Shown: positions 1-5,775, counted from the first letter of the stretch. The stretch: DNA of 8,596 bases from JARYLZ01 sp964388275 (GCA_964388275.1 CAYLZD010000081.1:1-8596), one strand, 5' to 3'. The notes: generated by a model not told the origin, from the letters alone. A program made the numbers and translations.

Positions 1-439
1 GCAGGTACACGCCCGCCGGAAGCGAGGCGGCGTTAAGCGAAAACGCATGCGTCCCTGCTTCGAGCTGCGACTCCAAGAACGCTTCGCGTTTCCCTGCGAG
101 CGAGTACAGTTCGAGCTGAACTCTTCCCCGCAGGCCGGTCGTAACCGTGAAGTTCGTCGCATCGGTGAAGGGATTGGCGAAGTTGCCGCTGATTTCAAGA
201 GAATGCACGAGACCGGGCGACCGATCCCGCATCCACGTCGAGATATCAAGATCGATGATGAACGGATTCTTTATCACCGTATCCCGCATGGTTGACGGGT
301 TTTCGATGCGGACCGAATCCAGTTGAACCGGCGCGGCGGTAAGTCTGTCATTCGCTGAAAATGTGATGCGGATCGATTGGCCGGCCGCGGTTGCGGCGAT
401 CAACAGCAATCCTGTAATGAACCCCCAAATCCCGTTCAT
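1..439 (-). CDS. Secreted protein with signal peptide and T9SS sorting-domain-like segment (C-terminus cut off)
   Basis: This frame is open from an ATG at 439-437 to the window edge, giving 146 visible residues; the C-terminal part lies outside. Residues 1-20 form a signal peptide: short polar start, hydrophobic LLLIAATAA, then AGQS. Residues 25-65 are an extended beta-type segment (DSVRIENPS...). Residues 89-146 begin NPFTDATNF and end LPAGVYL, the pattern of FlgD-Ig/T9SS type A sorting-like domains (NPFN..T.F ... G.Y). An AGGAG lies 4 nt before the ATG and a promoter is at 485-513. In FCB genomes this type of N-terminus often precedes a FISUMP domain, so the missing part may be one; that is inference. 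It is likely exported to the periplasm or surface. Function is unknown. Confidence 0.82.
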   Translation of the reverse strand, partial: MNGIWGFITGLLLIAATAAGQSIRITFSANDRLTAAPVQLDSVRIENPSTMRDTVIKNPFIIDLDISTWMRDRSPGLVHSLEISGNFANPFTDATNFTVTTGLRGRVQLELYSLAGKREAFLESQLEAGTHAFSLNAASLPAGVYL

Positions 440-484
440 AACGCTCCTCTGCCTGTAGGCTTCATTTTGAAACGTCTGTACCGA

Positions 485-513
485 AATATACTCATCGTTG
501 CGGCACACGTCAA
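485..513 (-). promoter_or_regulatory. Sigma70-type promoter for the secreted-protein gene
   Basis: Read on the minus strand, TTGACG (513-508) is followed after exactly 17 bp by TATATT (490-485). Transcription would start near 478, giving a leader of about 40 nt before the ATG at 439. It lies in the 135-bp gap after hicA, so the secreted-protein gene can be transcribed independently. The elements are close to the E. coli consensus; whether the host sigma factor uses this pattern is inference. Confidence 0.6.
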
Positions 514-574
514 CCGGAATCCTTATGCGATAGCGCTCAGTCGAAGACAAACACACGCATTCGGCGGCCGGCGA

Positions 575-763
575 TCATCTGATTGTCTTGATTCCGAGAT
601 CCTTGCAGATCTTTCTCGCAAGGTCATCGTCTATTTCCACGTGTCGGGAAACAGAGGATCGTCTATTCTGGACTGGATTCCACCACCAGGAATGCCTGGC
701 TCCTTCCTTGAGAAATTCGCATCCCTGCTCGCGCAACTGCCTCAAGAGAGAATGTCTCTTCAT
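575..763 (-). CDS. hicA: HicA-type toxin (mRNA interferase), orphan
   Basis: A 62-residue protein matching the HicA/YcfA family: N-terminus MKRHSLLRQLREQGCEFL, then the catalytic-region motif GARHSWWWNP with the family histidine at residue 24, RRSSVSRHVEI, and the C-terminal signature ARKICKDLGI. HicA toxins have a double-stranded-RNA-binding-like fold, cleave mRNA and are held inactive by HicB. The start at 763 was chosen because family members begin MKRxxLLRxL; the frame is open to 865, but those extra 34 residues match nothing in the family. No HicB-like frame was found: there are 135 bp downstream before the next gene, and the upstream stretch only gives short broken frames. It is either an orphan toxin, or its antitoxin has been lost or is encoded elsewhere. 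Length is normal for HicA and no frame damage is seen. Confidence 0.85.
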   Translation of the reverse strand: MKRHSLLRQLREQGCEFLKEGARHSWWWNPVQNRRSSVSRHVEIDDDLARKICKDLGIKTIR

Positions 764-957
764 GAGTTGTTGAGCTCTCATACGTTCTTCAAGCCTCAGC
801 TGGTATGCACGCCATCCCGCGGGGCGGTCGATCATTCCACTGGAGTTATAGCGGTTCGTTGTCATCCTCGCGTCTTACACTCGAATGCCGCCCATCCGGG
901 CTACTTGCCTGCGTTCCTGAAGCGTAAGCCGACTGGTTGGTAACAATAACCGAAAAT
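764..957. other. Non-coding stretch upstream of hicA
   Basis: No gene is supported here. The hicA frame stays open to 865 but without family similarity, and further upstream it meets a stop. The other minus-strand frames are broken by stops. If a hicB once lay here, nothing recognisable of it remains. No clear promoter for hicA was found. Confidence 0.5.
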
Positions 958-1157
958 CGACCCTCGCGGGGGACGCTCTATTCCCGGGGCTTCAGCCTAC
1001 GCTCTTCGAGCTTCCGCTTACGCTCCGCTACGGCGGACAAGTCGGCCGACAAGTGCGCCCTGGGCTGGAGTATGCCGTCCCTTCGGGACTTATTTCGAAC
1101 TGATAGTCTGATCGTCCTCCGCTCCTCACCCGTTCCCCGTTCCCCCGGATTCACACC

Positions 1158-1210
1158 CTGCCACAGGGCTTACGCCCTGTGCTATGCTCTGCCGCCCTTT
1201 CAGGGCTACC
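1158..1210. repeat. 53-bp exact direct repeat, copy 1
   Basis: This segment is identical base for base to 1371-1423. It contains an 8-bp-stem hairpin (CACAGGGC/GCCCTGTG, TTAC loop), a short linker, and a second 5-bp-stem hairpin with a TTC loop. Similarity continues more weakly upstream. Confidence 0.9.
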
Positions 1211-1302
1211 TGATTTTATGGGCGTACGTGATCCCGGGGCTTGCGCCCTGAGCTGGCTCATGCCGTCCCTTCGGGACTTATTTCAATCTGATCGTCTGAT
1301 CG

Positions 1303-1350
1303 TCTTCCGCTCTTCCGCTCTTCCGCTCCTCCGCTCCTCCGCTCCTCACC
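1303..1350. repeat. 8-bp tandem microsatellite
   Basis: Six consecutive octamers: TCTTCCGC three times, TCCTCCGC twice, and a final degenerate TCCTCACC. The matching place in the first palindrome unit (about 1115-1130) has only one to two copies, so copy number has changed between the two units. It is non-coding. Confidence 0.85.
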
Positions 1351-1370
1351 CGTTCCCCCGGGTTCGCACA

Positions 1371-1423
1371 CTGCCACAGGGCTTACGCCCTGTGCTATGC
1401 TCTGCCGCCCTTTCAGGGCTACC
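1371..1423. repeat. 53-bp exact direct repeat, copy 2
   Basis: Identical to 1158-1210, 213 bp downstream of copy 1. It is followed by a further hairpin (1432-1444) that has no counterpart after copy 1. Confidence 0.9.
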
Positions 1424-1499
1424 ATACGAACGCCCCGTCGGGGCTACAGCTCCGCGTGTTTCGAGGGAGAATTTTCATCATCATATAGTACAATCCGAC

Positions 1500-2690
1500 C
1501 CTCCCCGGCTCCGTAATGCAGCGTCTCCGGCTCTCAGACATGTATTCCCGGCTTCCCGATTCATGCTCTCCGGTAAACGGATGCAACATTTCCCCTCTCG
1601 GTATGCGAGATCCCCGTCTACTGGATTGCGGGTCCGAGAATACCGCAAGCAAGGCCGCCTGTCTCCGATGTGCCGCGGCTCTCTCACGTATGGCGTTTCC
1701 CATGATCAGAGAGATACGGCAGCCCTCTCCCGGATTGCCTCTTCCATAATCCCGGAGATACGGCAGCCCTCTCCCGGATTGCCTCTTCCATAATCCCGGA
1801 GATACGGCAGTTCTCTCCCCGAATGCATCTTCCATTATCCCGGAGATATGGCAGTTCTCTCCCCGATGAGGGTTTATACAATCCAGGAGATCAGGCGGCG
1901 CTCCCCCGGATTGCATTTTCTACCTTCCCGGAGATATGGTGGCTCTCTCATTCTTGGCAGTTTATGCAATCCCGGAGATGAGCTATTGCAGTTCCTGATG
2001 CCATGTCGCACAGTCCTGGATGCAATGTCGCAGCTTCGAAATGCGATGTTACAGCCCCCTACTTGAGATGTGGCCGGTTCCGGGATGGAGCATTACAGGG
2101 TCCGGGATGGAGTGTGGCTCGCTCCGGGGCGATATGTCACCGGATACTGAATAGATCGGCGCACAGTCAGGGATGCTGCGTCACGTACCCCGGAGCGGAA
2201 CGTCGCTTGCTCCGATGTGGAGTGTCGCACGCTCCCGGATGCAGGGTCGTAAAGTCCCGGAGCATGTGTTGCGCGCGCCGTGAAGCGAGGTCGCCTGGCC
2301 GGGATTGGACGTCGTGCGCTGCGGGATGGAGTATTGCGCACCCCATCCGATGCGTCTCACACCCGGTATCGAAGCATGGCCACATCCGTTGTGCGGCGTG
2401 GTCCGGCAGCGTGTGAACCATGTTCGCGTCCCGGAAACCTCGTCTACCCGTGTTTCTCCGCCCCTTCAAGTCTGCCGATCACGGGCTCTTACAACAGTAA
2501 GAACCGTCATTTCTATTACTTATCTCGATTTCAAAGCAGCCGGGATGCCGGAATTCACGTCCGGGAAGCAGCGGTCCGCCTCCCCGGGGCAAGAGCATCG
2601 CGAACTCGATAAAAAATTTCAAAATTCCGGTAACAAAGTGACGGGCTCGCGAGTGAAAGATGCACTCGGTTCGAAAGCGCGTCACAGGAC
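1500..2690. repeat. Degenerate tandem array with 22-bp period
   Basis: A core related to TCCSGGA (S = C or G) recurs every 22 bp. Counting from the base after the first T, hexamers start at 1663, 1685, 1707, 1729, 1751, 1773, 1795, 1817, 1839, 1861, 1883, 1905, 1927, 1949, 1971, 1993 and 2015, with no deviation. They continue at 2036, 2058, 2080, 2102, 2124, 2146 and 2168, then with slips of 1-3 bp (2189, 2210, 2234, 2256, 2278, 2299, 2321, 2345). Weaker units on the same spacing are visible back to about 1510 and possibly on to about 2690. Later units approach CCGGATG-nn-GnGTCGCAC. The remaining 12-14 bases of each unit vary widely. No gene is supported: frames across it are broken or change in all three phases, as expected for a period not divisible by three. 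Confidence 0.85.
1663..2014. repeat. 44-bp higher-order repeat within the 22-bp array
   Basis: Two alternating 22-bp subunits, one continuing GATACGGCAG after the core and the other TTGCCTCTTCCATAAT, form 44-bp units starting at 1663, 1707, 1751, 1795, 1839, 1883, 1927 and 1971. The units at 1707 and 1751 differ only within the first core (CAGAGA against CCCGGA). Those at 1795 and 1839 carry several changes, and the outer ones many. This suggests the most recent duplications are near 1707-1838, with older copies outward. Confidence 0.8.
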
Positions 2691-2731
2691 GCCCCAATAT
2701 AACTCTCACGGTAAAGGATCAACAAATGCAT

Positions 2732-2791
2732 CCCCCATCCCCTTCCACTCTTTACCCTTTACCCTTTTCCCTTTACCCTTTTCCCCATCCC
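2732..2791 (-). other. G-quadruplex-type polypurine tract directly after the DNA methyltransferase gene
   Basis: The plus strand is a C/T-rich repeat of CCCTTTA and CCCTTTT type. On the minus strand, which is the transcribed sense of the upstream gene, this gives eight runs of three or more G within 60 nt. Six of them (complement of 2755-2791) are separated by 2-4 nt loops, fitting the pattern G3+N1-7. The last C-run ends in the TAG stop codon of the methyltransferase gene, so the tract would be the start of its 3' untranslated RNA. No conventional hairpin-plus-T terminator was seen downstream. It could affect mRNA ends or simply be a microsatellite. Confidence 0.6.
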
Positions 2792-3699
2792 TACTGCAAT
2801 CTCTTCCTCGAGGGTCTCAGCTCGTAAAACGAAGGTTCCTCTTTCACAACGCACGGTGCGTCAGATTTTATGGTTTCAAAGACCAGCGATGCTGTGGCGA
2901 AGAGATCCGTGCCCTCGGCTTTCAAATAACGCGCCGCCATGCGGCAGTATTCGTGGTCGATCTCGACGCCGATGCTGCTGCGGCCTGTGCGCATGGATGC
3001 AATCATGGTCGTGCCCGAGCCGCAGAAGGGATCGAGTACGGTATCTCCCGTGAATGAAAACATCCTAATAAGACGTGTTGCAAGTTCAAGAGGGAACGGC
3101 GCCGGATGCTGCTTCGTAGAAGCGCCGGTGATATTCCAGATTTGCTGGAACCAATTATCGAAATCATGTTTCCCTATCCGGCTTTCATTCCGCTGTTTCT
3201 CCGTGGGCTTGCGATAACCCCCGGGCTTCCTCTGCATCAGTAAGAATTCGATGTCATTCTTGATGATCGCATTCGGTTCGTATGGTTTGCCGAGGAATTT
3301 GGAGCCGTTCTCGACTTCATACGACGCATTCGCAATTTTATGCCAGATTATAGGATTAAGGTTGTCGAAACCGATACGGCGGCAGATCACGCTAATATCC
3401 GCATGAAGCGGAAAAACAAGATGGCGCCCGAAGTTCTTCCTGGCCACGCATACATCACCGACGACACAGACCATGCGACCGCCAGGGACCAGCAATCGAT
3501 ACACGTGCCTCCAGACTTTCTCCAATTCCACAAGGAAAGCTTCGTAGTCCTGTATGTGACCAAGTTGCTCAGGATGCTCATTGTAACGCTTCAGATTCCA
3601 ATAGGGCGGAGATGTAACGACAAGATGAACCGATTCATCCGGCAGAAACGACAGCTCCCGCGAATCGCCGTTAATCAATCTGTGAAGTGTGTTTTCCAT
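2791..3699 (-). CDS. Type II DNA methyltransferase, beta class (TSPPYW motif)
   Basis: A 302-residue SAM-dependent DNA methyltransferase. Catalytic motif IV TSPPYW is at residues 29-34. HPAPFP (197-202, motif X region) and DPFCGSGTT (222-230, SAM-binding motif I) follow, then GVEID. Motif IV before motif I defines the beta class. TSPPYW is most typical of N4-cytosine methyltransferases, although some N6-adenine enzymes share it, so the base is not certain. It starts 3 nt after the stop of the restriction-enzyme gene, so the two are very probably co-transcribed and this enzyme protects the host sites. No strong ribosome-binding site precedes the ATG, consistent with coupling. A CTCGAG lies inside the gene at 2807-2812. 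The XhoI and PaeR7I methyltransferases are, as I recall, larger N6-adenine enzymes, so this pairing would be unusual. Confidence 0.93.
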   Translation of the reverse strand: MENTLHRLINGDSRELSFLPDESVHLVVTSPPYWNLKRYNEHPEQLGHIQDYEAFLVELEKVWRHVYRLLVPGGRMVCVVGDVCVARKNFGRHLVFPLHADISVICRRIGFDNLNPIIWHKIANASYEVENGSKFLGKPYEPNAIIKNDIEFLLMQRKPGGYRKPTEKQRNESRIGKHDFDNWFQQIWNITGASTKQHPAPFPLELATRLIRMFSFTGDTVLDPFCGSGTTMIASMRTGRSSIGVEIDHEYCRMAARYLKAEGTDLFATASLVFETIKSDAPCVVKEEPSFYELRPSRKRLQ

Positions 3700-3702
3700 G
3701 TG

Positions 3703-4452
3703 CTACAGGAATACTTTCAAATGGCTGGCCAGTATACGAACAAACTGCTCCACGGAAAGGTCGCCTGCCGGTGTTGTAAATTTTCCTCTTGGTCCATCAA
3801 CCGCTGTCGACGTTATAAATGACGCAGCCGTGTAATGTCGTTCAAGCACCAGTTTGCGGCAGAATAATTCATACCTGCGCAGATAGGATGCGCCGATGTA
3901 TTCGGGAAAAACCTTGAAATGGGGTTCTCGAACACTCACAGACCTGTTCGATTCCGGACAATCATCCAGCATGAAGAAGTATCCGAGAAATGGTTGTGGA
4001 CTCGTATGGAATGCATTTTCACGATATGCCGTCCAAAGATCCAAAGCGCTTCCCAGAGCTTCTTCTGTCCTGTTATTAAAGTTGTTCCCGAATGACGGCC
4101 CCACCTGAGATTTCGCTTCAATCGCCAGGATTAACCTGTCGTTATCCACGACCAGAAGATCCCATTCTTTCGTGGGTCGAAAGAAGCCTGGTAATTCCAT
4201 ATTCTTTTTTCGAAAGATACAGGAATCCGGGATCCCGCAGTCTTCAATAATTCCTCTGAAAAGATCGATGAATCCGTCCATCTGGGCGCCGCCGGTCACG
4301 GCGCCGCGGGATCCTTGATCGGCTCTGCCAGTACTTCGTTGTCTCGTTTTCTGTTCTGTTCTAGTTTTCCAATAGAACGCTACGGCTTGCTCAATGCGTT
4401 CCGTGAGCGATGCTGTCGGTTTCCTAATTTTTTTCGATTCGCGACCCGCCAT
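3703..4452 (-). CDS. Type II restriction endonuclease, PaeR7I/XhoI family (probable CTCGAG specificity)
   Basis: A 249-residue protein, close to full family length (about 245-250). Recognisable family blocks are DQGSRGAVTGGAQMDGF (45-61), LPGFFRPTKEWDLLVV (87-102), EAKSQVGPSFGNNFNNRTEEA (112 on), ALDLWTAYRE, EPHFKVFPEYIGASYLRRYELFCRKLVLER and a C-terminal DLS.EQF.R segment. The PD-(D/E)XK catalytic site is D98 with E112-A-K114. PaeR7I and XhoI cut within CTCGAG; the strong conservation suggests the same site, though specificity cannot be proven from sequence. The ATG at 4452 has no Shine-Dalgarno, but a shorter start would remove conserved sequence. The R gene comes before the M gene, and no controller protein gene is present. 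The 52-bp gap upstream carries direct repeats. All motif residues appear intact. Confidence 0.93.
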   Translation of the reverse strand: MAGRESKKIRKPTASLTERIEQAVAFYWKTRTEQKTRQRSTGRADQGSRGAVTGGAQMDGFIDLFRGIIEDCGIPDSCIFRKKNMELPGFFRPTKEWDLLVVDNDRLILAIEAKSQVGPSFGNNFNNRTEEALGSALDLWTAYRENAFHTSPQPFLGYFFMLDDCPESNRSVSVREPHFKVFPEYIGASYLRRYELFCRKLVLERHYTAASFITSTAVDGPRGKFTTPAGDLSVEQFVRILASHLKVFL

Positions 4453-4504
4453 ATTTTCTGTAGTTATCGTTGCTTCTGTGATAGTTGCTTCTGAAGATAC
4501 TCAA
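4453..4504 (-). promoter_or_regulatory. Direct repeats in the leader of the restriction-enzyme gene
   Basis: In the 52-bp gap before the endonuclease ATG, the minus strand carries CAGAAGCAAC twice, 15 bp apart, followed by a partial third CAGAA next to the start codon. The stretch is AT-rich compared with its surroundings. It could be an operator or the site of a weak internal promoter for the restriction-modification genes. No C-protein gene is present to bind it. No clear -35/-10 pair was assigned. Confidence 0.4.
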
Positions 4505-5314
4505 TCAAACGTTCTTTTTCGCAATAACGAACCACAAGGCCGGCATGCCGGGAATACCTGTCGGTATCACGGGAAATTGCCATCGTCCGTAGTTCGCTTC
4601 AGCCGAACCGATCGGAAACAACTTCGCTTCCCAGCCGCGTTCCGACAGAAATCCGGCGGGATCATCCATTGCGCCGATCCAGGGAGCGCCTGATTCCGCC
4701 TGCATGTCAACCCAGCGTCTTGTCAATTCGGAAGTCAAGGTCGCATTATTTACGATGTCGAAACCGATGAGACTGCCGGGCCCTGCCAGTCTCAAGACTT
4801 TATCCAGCAGAATCGTCAGATTTTCATTCGAGAGGTAAAAAAGGAAACCTTCCATCAACCAGGCCGAAGGCCGCGAGACATCGAAACCGGCTTCAGTCAG
4901 CGCCTCCTCCCGGAAACCGGCCAGGTCCTGCGAGATGGCACGGCGCAAACAGGTTGCCTCCGCTCCGGCATCCTTCAGGATTCTCTCTTTGTGAGACAGG
5001 ACTTCTTCCCGGTCAAGCTCAAACACGGTTGTATTCTCCGGCCAGGACATGCGGAAAGCCCGCGTGTCCAATCCTGCCGCCGTCAAGACGATCTGACGCA
5101 CGTCGTTTTCCGAGGCGGCCCTCTGCAGAAAATCATCGAAGAAGCGGGTCCTGATGATCATCGGAATGACGCCGTCCGGAGATCGTCTTTCAAGCCATTC
5201 CAGTCCTTCGGGTCGAGCGAGAGTATCCGCCCAGGGATCGTTGAACAGACGGTCGGGGCGTTCGCTTTCCCGTGCGCGCACCGCAGCGGTCCATCGCGCG
5301 GTGATTGCTAACAT
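4505..5314 (-). CDS. Class I SAM-dependent methyltransferase, LCM/TIGR00027-like family
   Basis: A 269-residue protein. The start at 5314 is preferred because GGAGGA (5326-5321) lies 6 nt upstream and because the protein then begins MLAITARWTAAVRARESERPDRLFNDPWA, the usual start of this family; the frame stays open upstream to 5359. Motifs with this numbering are TAAGLDTRAFR (78-88, SAM-binding motif I), FELD (98-101, acidic ribose-binding end of beta 2) and LMEGFLFYLS (153-162, family signature). The usual GAG of motif I reads AAG here. The family includes leucine carboxyl methyltransferases and many O-methyltransferases of small molecules; the substrate here is unknown. It overlaps the preceding NTF2-like gene by 7 nt, implying translational coupling, and lies 52 bp before the restriction-enzyme gene. 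It is a small-molecule-type enzyme rather than a DNA methyltransferase. Confidence 0.88.
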   Translation of the reverse strand: MLAITARWTAAVRARESERPDRLFNDPWADTLARPEGLEWLERRSPDGVIPMIIRTRFFDDFLQRAASENDVRQIVLTAAGLDTRAFRMSWPENTTVFELDREEVLSHKERILKDAGAEATCLRRAISQDLAGFREEALTEAGFDVSRPSAWLMEGFLFYLSNENLTILLDKVLRLAGPGSLIGFDIVNNATLTSELTRRWVDMQAESGAPWIGAMDDPAGFLSERGWEAKLFPIGSAEANYGRWQFPVIPTGIPGMPALWFVIAKKNV

Positions 5315-5709
5315 GACTCTTCCTCCATATCGAGCATTGTTCTCCATACCGCCGTCCAACCGCTGTCACGCGATTGGAAGACCCATAAATCCCTGCCGCT
5401 TGCCTGATAACGCCGTCCGTCGCGTTCGTAGTCCATCTCGTATGCGTATGAAACAACGGCGGCGCTGTCCGAAACGTCCTCCTGTAAATCCAGCTCGAGA
5501 AATCCATGAACGATGGATTTTTCACAGAAGTCGCGGAAACCTTGCAGAAATGATTCCCGCCCCTGTGACCGTCCCGAGAATCCGGGGAAGACCATCACCA
5601 TGTCAGGGTGCAACATCGGGGCCATGTCGTCAACACGGCCTTCCAGCCATGCTTTGTTGATCGCGCGCATAGTCGCCGCCGCGCCATTGCTTCCCGATAT
5701 GTCCGCCAT
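5308..5709 (-). CDS. NTF2/SnoaL-like fold protein
   Basis: A 133-residue protein of the nuclear transport factor 2-like (SnoaL/DUF4440 type) superfamily. An N-terminal helix (AAATMRAINKAWLEGRVDDMAPML) is followed by HPDMVMVFPGFSGRSQGRESFLQGF, the typical 'HPD.V...PG....G...' segment lining the pocket. Beta strands then end in the RDLWVF...GWTAVWRTMLDMEE sheet. The ATG at 5709 was chosen because GAGGAG (5723-5718) is 8 nt upstream; a GTG at 5718 would sit inside that ribosome site. Members include small-molecule isomerases, cyclases and stress-related ligand-binding proteins; nothing here tells which. It is translationally coupled to the methyltransferase, suggesting both act on the same small molecule (inference). 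No signal peptide is seen, so it is probably cytoplasmic. Confidence 0.82.
   Translation of the reverse strand: MADISGSNGAAATMRAINKAWLEGRVDDMAPMLHPDMVMVFPGFSGRSQGRESFLQGFRDFCEKSIVHGFLELDLQEDVSDSAAVVSYAYEMDYERDGRRYQASGRDLWVFQSRDSGWTAVWRTMLDMEEESC
5321..5326 (-). promoter_or_regulatory. Ribosome binding site deciding the methyltransferase start
   Basis: GGAGGA on the minus strand, 6 nt before the ATG at 5314 and inside the end of the upstream gene. It supports the 269-residue form over starts at 5359 or 5347. Confidence 0.75.
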
Positions 5710-5775
5710 GTTGTTCACTCCTCGCCGCCGTCCGGGTCCGGCGCCCGGTTTTTTGATTGAATCACTTTCCAGGCA

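Larger units (their letters stand above)
958..1450. repeat. Cluster of REP-like GC-rich palindromes in two direct-repeat units
   Basis: The stretch is a series of short hairpins: GTCCC-TTC-GGGAC (1077-1089 and 1265-1277), CACAGGGC-TTAC-GCCCTGTG (1162-1181, repeated from 1375), GCCCT-TTC-AGGGC (1194-1206 and again in the second copy), GCCCC-GTC-GGGGC (1432-1444), and the perfect palindrome GTCGGCCGAC (1041-1050). The same order of hairpins occurs in two direct units, about 1057-1210 and 1245-1423. No transposase or RAYT gene is in the window, so any mobilising enzyme would act in trans. Such palindromic clusters are common between genes in several phyla; their role here is not known. Confidence 0.75.

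Noticed and set aside
764..865. Extended hicA start at 865
   Set aside because: The extra 34 residues do not match HicA, the family start fits 763, and the GAGG before 865 directly abuts the ATG.
958..1450. Insertion sequence
   Set aside because: No transposase frame, terminal inverted repeats or target duplication could be seen; only short palindromes and direct repeats.
1419..2469. Arginine- and serine-rich frames of 60-165 codons on both strands across the 22-bp array
   Set aside because: They arise from the repeat read in shifting phases, resemble no family, overlap one another on both strands and lack ribosome sites.
1500..2690. CRISPR array
   Set aside because: The repeated core is only about 7 bp, the period is 22 bp, and there are no 25-40-bp conserved repeats, no uniform unique spacers and no cas genes.
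2305..3057. Plus-strand frame of 250 codons
   Set aside because: Its second half is antisense to the DNA methyltransferase C-terminus and its first half crosses repeats; there is no domain similarity.
5710..5718. GTG start at 5718 for the NTF2-like gene
   Set aside because: It overlaps the GAGGAG ribosome site, which is ideally spaced for the ATG at 5709.
5732..5754. Hairpin CCGGG/CCCGG followed by six T residues on the plus strand
   Set aside because: It looks like a plus-strand terminator, but no plus-strand gene exists here. The stem is only 5 bp, and on the minus strand it falls within a gene leader.
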